Shown: positions 27,295-35,883 of the stretch, piece after piece
Layout: each line of letters starts with the position of its first letter
Position numbering within the stretch: the first letter of the stretch is position 1
Assembly: GCA_003612525.1 (NCBI GenBank)
Contig: RAZD01000003.1
Coordinates: 124,001 to 188,000 of the forward strand
DNA: 64,000 nucleotides
Reading direction: 5' to 3'
DNA from: a bacterium C-53
GTDB lineage: Bacteria; Bacillota; Clostridia; Lachnospirales; Lachnospiraceae
Translations under genes and position numbers: made by a program
Notes under the pieces: generated by a model
Databases searched by the model: none
Told to the model about the DNA's origin: nothing
The model's input: only the letters and a program-made list of their open reading frames with translations

Positions 27295-28548
27295 TTATCT
27301 TGCTCTTCTTTCCCTGTCTTTGCAGACTACAAGAGGAGCGCTCTCCCCCTGTACCGCTTCCTCCGTAATAATACATTCGAGAATCGAATCGTCTGATGGA
27401 ACCCTGAACATGACATCCATCATGATATTTTCCAGAATCGACCGAAGCCCTCTTGCGCCTGTCTTGCGCTTAATCGCCAGATCAGCGATAGCATCCACCG
27501 CATCAGGCTCGAATGTAAGCTTCACATTATCATATTCAAGCAGCTTTTTATACTGCTTTATAATTGCGCTCTTCGGTTCCGTCAGGATACGCACCAGTGC
27601 ATCTCTGTCAAGAAGGTTCAGAGATACACATACCGGCAGACGTCCCACAAGCTCCGGAATCAGACCGAATTTAGTAAGGTCCTCCGGCAGGACTTCATGC
27701 AGAAGCTTTCCTACATCGCTCTCCTGCGTCTTTCCAACCTCCGCATTGAAACCGATTGATTTGCGATCCAGACGTTTCTCAATAATCTTGTCAAGTCCTT
27801 CAAACGCGCCACCGCAAATAAACAATATATTTGTCGTATCAATCTGAAGGAGTTCCTGATGCGGATGCTTTCTTCCGCCCTGTGGTGGCACGGAAGCAAC
27901 TGTTCCCTCCAGAATCTTAAGAAGCGCCTGTTGTACACCCTCACCCGACACATCACGGGTAATCGATACATTTTCGCCTTTTCTCGTTATTTTATCAATT
28001 TCATCAATATAGATAATTCCAAACTGCGCCCGTTCAATATCGTAATCGGCAGCCTGAATCAGTTTAAGCAGTATGTTTTCAACATCTTCACCCACATAGC
28101 CCGCTTCTGTAAGCGCCGTCGCATCCGCAATCGCAAAAGGTACGTTAATAATCTTCGCAAGCGTCTGCGCAAGCAACGTCTTGCCGGAACCGGTTGGTCC
28201 CAGCATAAGGATATTGCTCTTTTGAAGCTCTATCTCAAGATCTCTGTCCGCCGTAACCCTTTTATAATGATTATATACGGCGACCGAAAGTACCTTTTTC
28301 GCCTCTTCCTGTCCGATGACATAATCATCCAAAAATTCCTTGATTTCCATCGGTTTCAGAAGGTTAATGTCGAGATCTTCCACCCCCGGTTCATCTTCAT
28401 ACTCTTCCTCAATAATGTCTGCGCAGATATCGATGCACTCATCGCAGATATAAGCGCCATTCGGCCCTGCAATCAGTTTTCTCACCTGATCCTGCGTCTT
28501 ATTGCAGAAGGAACACCTGACTTTATTGTCTAAATTCTTTCCTGCCAT
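27295..28548 (-). CDS. clpX: ATP-dependent Clp protease ATP-binding subunit ClpX
   Basis: 417 residues. The N-terminal C4 zinc-binding domain (C-S-F-C and C-D-E-C) is followed by Walker [10 protein letters not shown], Walker B I-I-Y-I-D-E-I-D and the sensor motifs R-K-T-G-A-R-G-L-R. It unfolds substrates for ClpP, whose gene lies 21 bases upstream. Confidence 0.97.
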   Translation of the reverse strand: MAGKNLDNKVRCSFCNKTQDQVRKLIAGPNGAYICDECIDICADIIEEEYEDEPGVEDLDINLLKPMEIKEFLDDYVIGQEEAKKVLSVAVYNHYKRVTADRDLEIELQKSNILMLGPTGSGKTLLAQTLAKIINVPFAIADATALTEAGYVGEDVENILLKLIQAADYDIERAQFGIIYIDEIDKITRKGENVSITRDVSGEGVQQALLKILEGTVASVPPQGGRKHPHQELLQIDTTNILFICGGAFEGLDKIIEKRLDRKSIGFNAEVGKTQESDVGKLLHEVLPEDLTKFGLIPELVGRLPVCVSLNLLDRDALVRILTEPKSAIIKQYKKLLEYDNVKLTFEPDAVDAIADLAIKRKTGARGLRSILENIMMDVMFRVPSDDSILECIITEEAVQGESAPLVVCKDRERRAR

Positions 28549-28569
28549 ATTTTACTCCAATTGCAACTA

Positions 28570-29160
28570 TTATTTTACAGTATCATGATCTATAAGTATG
28601 CCGTCAATGATTCCATATTCTTTGGCCTCATCCGCCGTCATCCAGTTATCTCTGTCGGTATCCGCCGCAATTACATCAATCGGTTTGCCCGTATTCTCCG
28701 CAAGAATTCGGTTCAGACGTTCTTTCGTTCTCAAAATATGCTTCGCAGCAATTTCTATTTCCGTCGCCTGTCCCTGTGACCCGCCGGAAGGCTGATGAAT
28801 CATAATCTCCGCATTCGGCAGAGCCATTCTCTTCCCCTTCGTACCGCCTGCCAGCAAAAATGCCCCCATGCTTGCCGCCATTCCAAGACAGATTGTAGAA
28901 ACATCACACTTAATATAACTCATTGTATCATAGATTGCCAATCCCGCCGTAACAGAACCACCAGGACTGTTAATGTAAAACTGTACATCTTTTTCCGGGT
29001 CTTCCGACTCAAGAAACAGAAGCTGCGCCACAACAAGACTTGCCGTCTGTTCATTGACCTCTTCTCCCAGAAAAATAATTCTCTCTTTCAGCAGACGAGA
29101 ATAAATATCATAGGAACGCTCACCGCGGCTGCTGTTTTCAATGACGTAAGGTACTAACAT
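28570..29160 (-). CDS. clpP: ATP-dependent Clp protease proteolytic subunit ClpP
   Basis: 196 residues. Catalytic Ser97 in G-M-A-A-S-M-G-A, His122 in M-I-H-Q-P-S-G-G and an Asp near 171 in D-T-D-R-D. Length and numbering match ClpP. GGAG lies ten bases before the ATG. It is cotranscribed with tig upstream and clpX downstream. Confidence 0.97.
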   Translation of the reverse strand: MLVPYVIENSSRGERSYDIYSRLLKERIIFLGEEVNEQTASLVVAQLLFLESEDPEKDVQFYINSPGGSVTAGLAIYDTMSYIKCDVSTICLGMAASMGAFLLAGGTKGKRMALPNAEIMIHQPSGGSQGQATEIEIAAKHILRTKERLNRILAENTGKPIDVIAADTDRDNWMTADEAKEYGIIDGILIDHDTVK

Positions 29161-29181
29161 CTATATCATCTCCATTTTTAT

Positions 29182-30477
29182 TTATTTTGCTTTTGATTCT
29201 TTTGCATTTTCGACTACAAACTCAATCGCTTTCTTAATCACAATGTCCTTTCTGATCTGCTTCTCTTCGCGCTCGTCAAGCAGATCTTTCATCTTCTCCA
29301 CTTCCATTTGATATACTTCGGACATGGTCTTCAATTCTTCCTCAAACGCTTCTTCAGATGCCTCGATCTTCTCCGCATCTGCAACCGCCTCAAGAACAAG
29401 TCTTGCTTTGATGCCTTTCTCTGCCTGCGGCTTCATCTGTTCTAACATTTTCTCCGCATTCAGTCCGGTAAACTGGAAATACTGGTCAAGAGAAAGTCCC
29501 TGCTGTGCAAGTCTTCCGGCATAATTCTGAATCATCTGATATGCCTCTGCCTCAATCATTGCCTCAGGAACATCCATGTTGGAATCTTCCACGATCGCCT
29601 CAACAACCTTGTCCTCTTTTTCCCGTTTTGCCTCGCTCGTCTTTCTCTCCACAAGCTTCTTCTTTATGTCTTCTTTATACTCGGCAAGTGTCTCAAACTC
29701 GGAAACTTCACCTGCAAATTCATCGTCAAGCTCCGGCAATTCTTTCTCCTTGATTTCTTTCACGGTGCAGATGAACTTCGCCGGTTTTCCCGCAAGTTCC
29801 TTTGCCTGATACTCCTCCGGGAACGTCACATTTACTGTGACTTCCTGATTCAGTTCAGCGCCGATCAGCTGATCTTCAAACCCTGGAATAAATGTGTTGG
29901 AGCCAATTGTAAGAGGATAATTCTCCCCCTTGCCGCCCTCAAATGCCACATCGTCAACAAAGCCCTCAAAGTCAATTACCGTCATATCGCCGTCTTTCAC
30001 CGGACGGTCTTCTACGGAGATTGTCCTTGCATTGCGCTCTCTTTCTTTATCGATCTCCTTAAGGATTTCCTCTTCGGAAACCTCAAGATTCGCTTTTTCA
30101 ACTTTCACACCTTTATATTTTCCAAGCTCTACTGCTGGCTTCAAAGCAACTTCTGCCGTAAAAATAAAAGGTTTGCCTTTCTCAATCTGTACCACATCTA
30201 CATCAGGACGGCTCACAACTTCAAGGTCTGAGGCTTCCACTTCCTTTTCGTAAGCTTCCGGAATCAGTTCATTTGCAGCATCTTCATAAAAGATTTCCGG
30301 CCCATACATTTTCTCTACCATCTGACGGGGAACTTTTCCTTTACGGAAACCCGGAATACTGATTTTCTTTTTATTTTTTAAGTAAGCAGCCTGAAGCGCT
30401 TTCTCCAGGTCTTCTGCCGATGCCTCAATTGTCAATTTTGCCATATTGTGCTCTAATTTTTCTACCTGTAAACTCAT
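29182..30477 (-). CDS. tig: Trigger factor, ribosome-associated chaperone and prolyl isomerase
   Basis: 431 residues. The N-terminal ribosome-binding domain has the signature G-F-R-K-G-K-V-P; the FKBP-type domain (about 150-245) has V-I-D-F-E-G and F-I-P-G-F-E; the helical C-terminal domain completes the fold. It is the first gene of tig-clpP-clpX-lon-ysxC. A GGAGG site lies 11 bases before the ATG. Confidence 0.96.
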   Translation of the reverse strand: MSLQVEKLEHNMAKLTIEASAEDLEKALQAAYLKNKKKISIPGFRKGKVPRQMVEKMYGPEIFYEDAANELIPEAYEKEVEASDLEVVSRPDVDVVQIEKGKPFIFTAEVALKPAVELGKYKGVKVEKANLEVSEEEILKEIDKERERNARTISVEDRPVKDGDMTVIDFEGFVDDVAFEGGKGENYPLTIGSNTFIPGFEDQLIGAELNQEVTVNVTFPEEYQAKELAGKPAKFICTVKEIKEKELPELDDEFAGEVSEFETLAEYKEDIKKKLVERKTSEAKREKEDKVVEAIVEDSNMDVPEAMIEAEAYQMIQNYAGRLAQQGLSLDQYFQFTGLNAEKMLEQMKPQAEKGIKARLVLEAVADAEKIEASEEAFEEELKTMSEVYQMEVEKMKDLLDEREEKQIRKDIVIKKAIEFVVENAKESKAK

Positions 30478-30547
30478 TTTACATATTTCCTCCTAAAATT
30501 ATACCTTGAATGCCTTGATTTTTATGCCTACTGACAGCCATTTTATG

Positions 30548-30578
30548 ATTATAGCATAGGTATGCGGAAAATACCAGT
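30548..30578 (-). promoter_or_regulatory. Probable promoter of the tig-clpP-clpX operon
   Basis: TATAAT (30548-30553) on the minus strand with an extended -10 TG one base upstream. The -35 region is poor, so this is an extended -10 type call. Confidence 0.4.
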
Positions 30579-30615
30579 ATTTCTTTCCATAAAACATGGT
30601 TTTATAGAGTCCGGA

Positions 30616-31332
30616 TTATAATGCCTTTTTCAGCTTGATACAGACACCCACAAAACAAGTATACGGTTTGATAATCCTTTCAAAGTGCTGCCTGTCACCG
30701 GCAGCAAACGTATTGTCTGTTGCAAGCCAGTCTTCCCATGCTTTGCTGAAACAGTCCATTTCCCATGTATCCACCGATTCGATTCCATCACCGACGCCAA
30801 TGATCTCTTTCCAGCGTTTCGGACTTTTGAACATACAGGCATCCTCTCCGAGCCAGTCAGAAAGAAGTTCTTCGGCACAACCTGTGTATTCATCCTTCAG
30901 ACCAGGAATTCCAATCAAAACCACACCATCATCTTTCATAAACGGCAGAATCTTTTCCTGAAAAAATCCCTCGCTTCCCGCGAAATAATGATAGGAATCA
31001 ATACTAATCAGAGCACGAAACTGCTTTTTTTCAAAATGCAGATTTCTCGCATCTTCACAAACGGGCGTTATCTGATCCCCAACACCCCATTCAGCAAACC
31101 GTTTTCCGTTTTCTTTTGCACTTATCCATAGATCGTTTGCGAAAACCCTCGCTCCGGTCTCTCTGGCAATGATCAGACTTGTCAGCCCCTTCCCACACCC
31201 TAAGTCAAGAATCCTGTCATCCGAAACAAACTGCAAAGGATATTTATCAAACAATTCTGCTAATATCCTTACACTATTCGGCCCCATCATTGTTTCCGCC
31301 GAAATATATGCTTTATAGTTATCCATATTCAT
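30616..31332 (-). CDS. SAM-dependent methyltransferase, class I
   Basis: 238 residues. Motif I L-D-L-G-C-G-K-G-L-T (about 43-52), the acidic loop in F-A-N-D-L-W and motif IV I-S-I-D-S-Y-H-Y-F fit a class I methyltransferase. The D-S-Y-H-Y-F stretch resembles small-molecule or lipid methyltransferases. Target unknown. The ATG at 31332 has AGAGGAGG eight bases upstream and a consensus promoter. Confidence 0.85.
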   Translation of the reverse strand: MNMDNYKAYISAETMMGPNSVRILAELFDKYPLQFVSDDRILDLGCGKGLTSLIIARETGARVFANDLWISAKENGKRFAEWGVGDQITPVCEDARNLHFEKKQFRALISIDSYHYFAGSEGFFQEKILPFMKDDGVVLIGIPGLKDEYTGCAEELLSDWLGEDACMFKSPKRWKEIIGVGDGIESVDTWEMDCFSKAWEDWLATDNTFAAGDRQHFERIIKPYTCFVGVCIKLKKAL

Positions 31333-31409
31333 ACACTTTACCTCCTCTGAATCCCGTTGCTGTTGCGAAACGCCTTCCCATTTTTAAAGTATTCTATGTT
31401 GCGATTATA

Positions 31410-31438
31410 ATTATATATCGGCTTCATGTGCTTTACAA
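31410..31438 (-). promoter_or_regulatory. Promoter of the methyltransferase gene
   Basis: TTGTAA (31433-31438), a 17-base spacer and TATAAT (31410-31415) on the minus strand. Confidence 0.6.
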
Positions 31439-31506
31439 CTTCCGGCCCGTAATAAGACATGAAAATCATCTGACCCACAGAGGAGGCCGGCCTTCCGGCT
31501 TTATTC

Positions 31507-31535
31507 TTGTCATCTTAAACATGCAATGCTATAAT
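31507..31535 (+). promoter_or_regulatory. Promoter of the AgrC-like/LytTR two-component genes
   Basis: TTGTCA (31507-31512), a 17-base spacer and TATAAT (31530-31535), with an extended -10 TG. It lies 43 bases before the kinase start. Confidence 0.65.
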
Positions 31536-31577
31536 AAACCGAAAAACGAAACTGTGTAGAAAGAGATTTATGACATC

Positions 31578-32912
31578 ATGACTTCATTAAGCAATCTTTT
31601 AGCCGAATTTTCAGACACCCTGACAGCGCATCTGGCAATGACAGCTTATCTGCTGGCTGTGACAGATGAACGGGCGGTGTGGAGACGGCTGAAAAAATTG
31701 CCGCTTCTGCTCCTGTCCCCTCTCATTGCCACTCTGCTTTCTGCCGCATTGCACACTGTCCCGGAATTGAGAATGTTTCATTATTTCATCCTCTCTTTCA
31801 CCATTCTTACTATGTATACCTTATGGGTGCGATGGGCATGGCAGTTCGGGTTCTGGCAGGCCTTTGCCGCTACCTGTATGGCAGCTATTTTCCAGGTGGC
31901 CGATGCCACGTTATCCTGGATGCTGTACCTGACGGGCCCGCTGAACGAAAGGCTCCGGTTTGTGGCTGCAATAGGACTGCATCTGGGTATCAGTATTGTT
32001 ATTTCTCTGTTGCTTTACAAATTGCGGTTCGGAACCTGGTTTCGCCTGCTGCTGGATAACGAATCCGTTCCGTGGCGGGCAGCCCTTCTGTTTTTTACTC
32101 TGGAAGTCATAATGGAAGTGTTTCTTCAATTATTAAACGGCGTTGAGCTCCCCTTCCTGACACTATACTACTTGTTAGTGATCGCAATGGTGGTTCTGAT
32201 GGCAGTACTGGTGATGTACCTGGCCCAGCGATTCGACGCCGCCCGAAAAATACAGGCGCAACAGGATATTATCGCTCAACAGCGACTCTATGAACAAGAC
32301 CTGGAGATGATCCGCCGCGAGGTACGCACATTCCGCCATGACTACAAGAATCTTCTGGCCGGCCTGTCCCAACAAGCGGGAGAAGGTGAACTGGAGGGGC
32401 TGCTCCATACCCTGTCCGAATTGGATGCCGGTTTTGACTCGCGGCTTGGTGAGAAAATCCAGGCGTCCACTCAAATCGGAAATTTACAGATTCCCGAAGT
32501 CAGAAGCCTGCTTTTAAGCAAGCTCACCATCATGCGTGAAAAGGGAGTGGAATGCTGTCTGGAGGTGCTTTATCCTGTAACGTCTGTGGATATGGATGTA
32601 TGGGATTTTGTCCGCTGCCTGGGCATTTTGATTGATAATGCTGTCGAAGCCGCACCAGACGCCGAAAAGCCCTGGGTGGAGATCGTACTGCTGGCTCAGA
32701 ACGGACAGGTATTTCTTCGGGTATCCAATTCCTGCACGAATATCATTGATCTGGCAAAAATGTGGGACGAGGGCTGGTCTACTAAGGGAGCTGGCCGGGG
32801 ATTAGGCCTGTACAGCTATCAACGTATTCTGGAAAATTACCCCAATACTTCCCCCTGCACCAGTTGGGAAAACGGCATATTTATTCAGGAATTGACTGTG
32901 GAGGGCAGATGA
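31578..32912 (+). CDS. AgrC-like sensor histidine kinase (GHKL type)
   Basis: 444 residues. Five to six membrane helices fill residues 1-215, then a short coiled coil leads to the H box F-R-H-D-Y-K-N-L with His254. The ATPase part has I-L-I-D-N-A-V-E-A-A and a G-R-G-L-G-L-Y lid. This is the peptide-sensing AgrC/BlpH/VirS layout (HPK10). No AgrB or AgrD gene is adjacent, so the signal is unknown. The nearest ribosome-like site (GAAAGAG) is about 13 bases upstream, and a three-codon open frame (ATG at 31570) overlaps the start. The stop overlaps the regulator start. Confidence 0.9.
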   Translation: MTSLSNLLAEFSDTLTAHLAMTAYLLAVTDERAVWRRLKKLPLLLLSPLIATLLSAALHTVPELRMFHYFILSFTILTMYTLWVRWAWQFGFWQAFAATCMAAIFQVADATLSWMLYLTGPLNERLRFVAAIGLHLGISIVISLLLYKLRFGTWFRLLLDNESVPWRAALLFFTLEVIMEVFLQLLNGVELPFLTLYYLLVIAMVVLMAVLVMYLAQRFDAARKIQAQQDIIAQQRLYEQDLEMIRREVRTFRHDYKNLLAGLSQQAGEGELEGLLHTLSELDAGFDSRLGEKIQASTQIGNLQIPEVRSLLLSKLTIMREKGVECCLEVLYPVTSVDMDVWDFVRCLGILIDNAVEAAPDAEKPWVEIVLLAQNGQVFLRVSNSCTNIIDLAKMWDEGWSTKGAGRGLGLYSYQRILENYPNTSPCTSWENGIFIQELTVEGR

Positions 32913-33667
32913 TGATCGGAATTTATCTTTGCGATGACGAAGACGCTGTTCGCCACCAGATTCAAACTGCCTTAGAGTGGAAAATCTTTGTTGAAAATTA
33001 TGATATGAAGGTTCTGTGCAGCGCCTCTAATGCACAGGAATTGTTGGATGCGGTGGAAAACGGGCAGCAAAGCATCTACTTTTTAGATGTGGAACTAAAG
33101 GATAAGGAATGGGACGGTTTCCGGCTGGGACAGGAATTACGGCGGCGGGACCCTCGCAGTACACTGATTTACATCACCAGCTATGGAGACCTGGCCTGGC
33201 GCACATTCCAATATCATTTGGAGGCTTTTGACTACATTGTGAAAGGACCGGAACCGATTGGCCCATCCGCTGCACGGTGTCTCGATGAAATACACGCACG
33301 TCTGCTATCAGCGCATCAGGCTCCGGCAGAGATCTTCACCTTGCGGACGGGAGATATGGTGCGCCATGTCCCTTTGCGCGATATACTCTTTTTTGAAACC
33401 GCCTCTGCGCCTCACCATGTCTTTCTTCATACAGCCGGCAGCCGGATGAATTTCTTAGGCAGTCTAAGCGAATTGAACGTTCAGTTAGGGGATTCGTTTA
33501 TCCGTACGCACAGGGCCTATCTGGTTGCCGCGGATAAGATCGAGGCTGTAGATTTGAAACATAATAAGCTGTGGGTCGGCGGCCAGGAGTGCCTGCTTTC
33601 CCGCGCCGGAAAAGCAGAGCTTCGCAAAAAGATGGGTCCCTCGGTCAATACCGGTTTTCGTCTCTGA
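32912..33667 (+). CDS. LytTR-family response regulator
   Basis: About 251 residues from ATG 32912 (or 32909; both follow GGAGGG). The receiver domain has the acidic pocket C-D-D-E and phosphorylation site Asp59 in Y-F-L-D-V-E-L. The C-terminal LytTR domain (from about 150) shows I-L-F-F-E-T, the F-L-G-S-L-S-E-L segment and I-R-T-H-R-A-Y-L-V, the AgrA/LytR fold that binds two direct repeats about two helical turns apart. Such repeats are found right after this gene at 33704-33738. It is translationally coupled to the kinase. Confidence 0.92.
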   Translation: MIGIYLCDDEDAVRHQIQTALEWKIFVENYDMKVLCSASNAQELLDAVENGQQSIYFLDVELKDKEWDGFRLGQELRRRDPRSTLIYITSYGDLAWRTFQYHLEAFDYIVKGPEPIGPSAARCLDEIHARLLSAHQAPAEIFTLRTGDMVRHVPLRDILFFETASAPHHVFLHTAGSRMNFLGSLSELNVQLGDSFIRTHRAYLVAADKIEAVDLKHNKLWVGGQECLLSRAGKAELRKKMGPSVNTGFRL

Positions 33668-33703
33668 TGCTTAAGAAAATAAGATTTCCTGTCATCTTCT
33701 TTC

Positions 33704-33738
33704 CATTCAGGAAATTTTGCTGTTCATTCGGGAAATTT
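33704..33738 (+). promoter_or_regulatory. Twin direct repeats, probable LytTR operator
   Basis: CATTC(A/G)GGAAATTT occurs at 33704-33717 and again at 33725-33738, exactly 21 bp apart, with one difference. Spacing of two helical turns is the hallmark of LytTR targets. A possible extended -10 (TGG-TATGTT, 33761-33769) with no recognisable -35 follows, as expected for an activated promoter. Confidence 0.7.
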
Positions 33739-33808
33739 AACCCCCAAAGCCCTTTTTATATGGTATGTTTGCTATTACAAACGACAAAATGAGAAGGGAG
33801 GTGAGCAT

Positions 33809-33988
33809 ATGGCAAACGATCGTTTTGTGGAAGTCTACTCTCAGGGTGTGCTGAATGTAGCAAAGATCCTTGTTGATACGGAAACCGGCGTGAATTACCT
33901 GATGGGTTCCCATGATTTGAGGGTAGGAACCGGATTAACCGTTTTGGTAGATCAGGACGGTAAGCCTGTTGTCACCCCCGTCAACTAA
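33809..33988 (+). CDS. DUF6440 family small protein
   Basis: 59 residues, read out by hand. It has an excellent AGGGAGGTGAG site before the ATG. The sequence contains I-L-V-D-T-E-T-G-V-N-Y-L and a C-terminal D-Q-D-G-K-P-V-V, which match my recollection of DUF6440 proteins (small, mostly beta). There is no signal peptide or membrane helix. It lies 141 bases after the LytTR regulator behind the twin repeats, and a terminator follows, so it is probably the direct target of the two-component system. Molecular role unknown. Confidence 0.78.
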   Translation: MANDRFVEVYSQGVLNVAKILVDTETGVNYLMGSHDLRVGTGLTVLVDQDGKPVVTPVN

Positions 33989-34055
33989 AAGAGCCTGCCA
34001 TATAACAGCAAAAGGAAAGACCATTGTACAACAAACTGACATCATGCTCTATAGA

Positions 34056-34092
34056 GGCGGTTTTGAGAAATCAAAACCGTCATTTTGCTATT
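34056..34092 (+). terminator. Terminator after the DUF6440 gene
   Basis: Stem CGGTTTTGA/TCAAAACCG with a GAAA loop and a T-rich tail. It closes the two-component/DUF6440 segment. Confidence 0.7.
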
Positions 34093-34337
34093 TAAATTTT
34101 ATTCCCTGGCTTCCACTATTGCTTATTTTTGTTTGTAAGAGCATAATTATAAACGGAATAGAGGCGCATTTTATGGAATATTTAAGAACCCAAAAATACG
34201 GTGAATCCTAAATTATATGATCTAAAATATCCTCAAATTCAATGCCCACTGACTGTACTTTCTCTTCCGGTATCATAGTCCGATTTGCTGTTTACCCTTA
34301 CCATTGGGATCCTGTCCCACATGGCATCTGTCTTCGC
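34093..34337. other. Gap without a supported gene
   Basis: Low-GC sequence between the DUF6440 terminator and the 3' end of the anchored hypothetical gene. An 80-codon frame from 33969 crosses it but overlaps the DUF6440 end and the terminator and has no ribosome site, so I do not call it. Confidence 0.5.
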
Positions 34338-35003
34338 TTATTCCAGCAGCGTAACTTTATACACCTCTCCCAATTGTGCAGGGTAGGACTCCATTATGTC
34401 TCCATTATAAACAATTTCTACAGTGTCGCCGATTTTCAACGCAAGTTTCTCTTTATTCGGAATGCTAAATATATCCGCCGAGTTATGCTCCAAAGAATCC
34501 CCCACAGATTCTACTAAAATCCAATCGTCTGCTACCTCAATGACTGTCGCCTGAAATGTTATTTCCTTCGTATTATTTGCAGAAGCGGACATTTCTGTTC
34601 GTTCCAACAACATATTGGCATAATGATTCAGTGCCTCACACGGTTCATATTTTGTTTTATAGCCAACACCATTAATCACAAGGAACGGATTATATGCCAT
34701 AATGCTTGTTTGTGTTCCGTCTGTCATGACCAATGTAAAGGTAACGCCCTGCCCTGCATACTCTGTATAAGAATTATCCTCATTATAGATAACAATATCT
34801 TTTAGTAAATCGACTAATTCTTTAATTTCTGTAATTTGAATGGTTTTGTCTGGTGGTGATAATTGAACCGTAGCAGATACGATTTGAGCCGCCTCCAAAT
34901 CTTTATATGGCTTCCTGCCACTGCCGGCTGCAAATATAAAAATGGTGACAGCTGCTGTCAGTATGCAAATCAACACTATAATAACAATTGTCCTTTTTCT
35001 CAT
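34338..35003 (-). CDS. Membrane-anchored hypothetical protein, possibly DUF3221-like at the C-terminus
   Basis: 221 residues. A single N-terminal helix (about 5-27) acts as signal anchor; no lipobox cysteine follows. The middle part (about 45-135) is a beta-rich domain. The last 75 residues (I-T-F-Q-A-T-V-I-E-V to Y-K-V-T-L-L-E) resemble the small beta-barrel of DUF3221/YobA-type proteins, a tentative match. It faces the DUF6440 gene tail to tail. GGAG precedes the ATG and a promoter lies upstream. Confidence 0.7.
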   Translation of the reverse strand: MRKRTIVIIVLICILTAAVTIFIFAAGSGRKPYKDLEAAQIVSATVQLSPPDKTIQITEIKELVDLLKDIVIYNEDNSYTEYAGQGVTFTLVMTDGTQTSIMAYNPFLVINGVGYKTKYEPCEALNHYANMLLERTEMSASANNTKEITFQATVIEVADDWILVESVGDSLEHNSADIFSIPNKEKLALKIGDTVEIVYNGDIMESYPAQLGEVYKVTLLE

Positions 35004-35104
35004 AATAAATCTCCATAAAAATCATATTTTATATCAATCCTACCGATTCCCTCACTGGTTTACTATCGTCTGCTGGCACTGGACGGGCGTATAATGTTAT
35101 TTTT

Positions 35105-35133
35105 ATTATAACGCACTTCTCCCTGCCTGTCAT
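35105..35133 (-). promoter_or_regulatory. Promoter of the membrane-anchored hypothetical gene
   Basis: ATGACA (35128-35133), a 17-base spacer and TATAAT (35105-35110) on the minus strand. Confidence 0.55.
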
Positions 35134-35182
35134 TGGGCAGTTTGAATGGGGTGAAAAAATGTACGGGTGGCATTTTATATGC

Positions 35183-35228
35183 ATAATTTTATCTATGCTT
35201 CCTATGATCTATGAATAAAAATAAGAGA
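35183..35228 (+). repeat. Direct repeat, left copy flanking the MntA/HepT module
   Basis: Shares a 19-base identical core (TGATCTATGAATAAAAATA, 35205-35223) and similar flanks (CATAATT...TTCC before, AGAA after) with the copy at 36324-36374. Confidence 0.65.
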
Positions 35229-35362
35229 AGCCACGCAATACAATGAACAGACAGTATAATAAGATTGATTTCCATATTTTGATCCGTTCCGGTCAATACA
35301 TGAAGGCTTTGAACGACTGTTTATAAATACAACATGCGCATCAATCAGACATAGGTTTTTAA

Positions 35363-35476
35363 ACCCGCCTCGGCGGAGTCAGCGGTGTTGATTTCAATGT
35401 ACTCGGCAACCCGGGGAAACTCGTACGCAAACTTGAAATGAGCTCAGAGACCTTCCTGCACAGCATTAAAAACTGA
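35363..35476 (+). pseudogene. Possible gene remnant, unidentified
   Basis: A 37-codon open stretch with protein-like composition (G-V-D-F-N-V-L-G-N-P-G-K-L) that begins right after an in-frame stop and has no start codon or ribosome site at its head. I do not recognise the family. It may be the 3' end of a decayed gene. Confidence 0.25.
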
Positions 35477-35488
35477 TGTCTGCCAATA

Positions 35489-35517
35489 TTGAAAAGCGAA
35501 AATGGGAATGATATAAT
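35489..35517 (+). promoter_or_regulatory. Promoter of mntA-hepT
   Basis: TTGAAA (35489-35494), a 17-base spacer and TATAAT (35512-35517) with an extended -10 TG. Confidence 0.7.
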
Positions 35518-35553
35518 GAAAATAAATAGAAAAATCTACAGGGAGGTTCAGCT

Positions 35554-35883
35554 ATGGAGAAAATATATGCCCTGAATGAGATACAGGCGATCATCCGCCC
35601 AATTCTACAGGATTACGGCGTAAGCCGGGCTTATCTTTTCGGTTCCTATGCCCGTGGGGAGGCTACGGGGCAGAGCGACATCGACCTGCGGATTGACGGG
35701 GGCAGGATTCAGTCCATGTTCGGCCTGGGCGCTCTTTACCATGAACTGACGCAGGCTTTAAAAAAACCGGTGGATCTCGTGACGACAGAAGCCCTGTCCC
35801 ATGACGCAAACGCAGCAAGGACGGAGGGATTCCGTGTCCGCATGAAGGAGGATGAAAAACTGATTTATGAAGAAGAACATTGA
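35554..35883 (+). CDS. mntA: MNT-domain nucleotidyltransferase antitoxin (MntA-like)
   Basis: 109 residues. The minimal nucleotidyltransferase motif GSX10DXD is complete: Gly30-Ser31, Asp42 and Asp44. In characterised MntA-HepT pairs this enzyme transfers AMP onto a tyrosine of the HEPN toxin and silences it. It has an AGGGAGG site, a consensus promoter and overlaps the HEPN gene by 17 bases, the usual order for the pair. Confidence 0.88.
   Translation: MEKIYALNEIQAIIRPILQDYGVSRAYLFGSYARGEATGQSDIDLRIDGGRIQSMFGLGALYHELTQALKKPVDLVTTEALSHDANAARTEGFRVRMKEDEKLIYEEEH

Larger units (their letters stand above)
35004..35553. other. 550-base non-coding stretch with promoters, a direct repeat and a possible gene remnant
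   Basis: It holds the promoter of the leftward hypothetical gene, one copy of a direct repeat (35183-35228), a startless open frame at 35363-35476 and the MntA promoter. I see no intact gene. The mixture suggests an old insertion or recombination site. Confidence 0.5.

Noticed and set aside
27859-28533. 224-codon plus-strand frame
   Set aside because: Antisense to clpX, with no ribosome site and a composition typical of a reverse shadow.
31333-31577. Search for an AgrD-like signal peptide before the AgrC-like kinase
   Set aside because: Only a three-codon frame at 31570 and two promoters were found; no peptide gene and no AgrB.
33969-34211. 80-codon frame with a hydrophobic stretch after DUF6440
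   Set aside because: It starts inside the DUF6440 gene, crosses its terminator hairpin and lacks a ribosome site.
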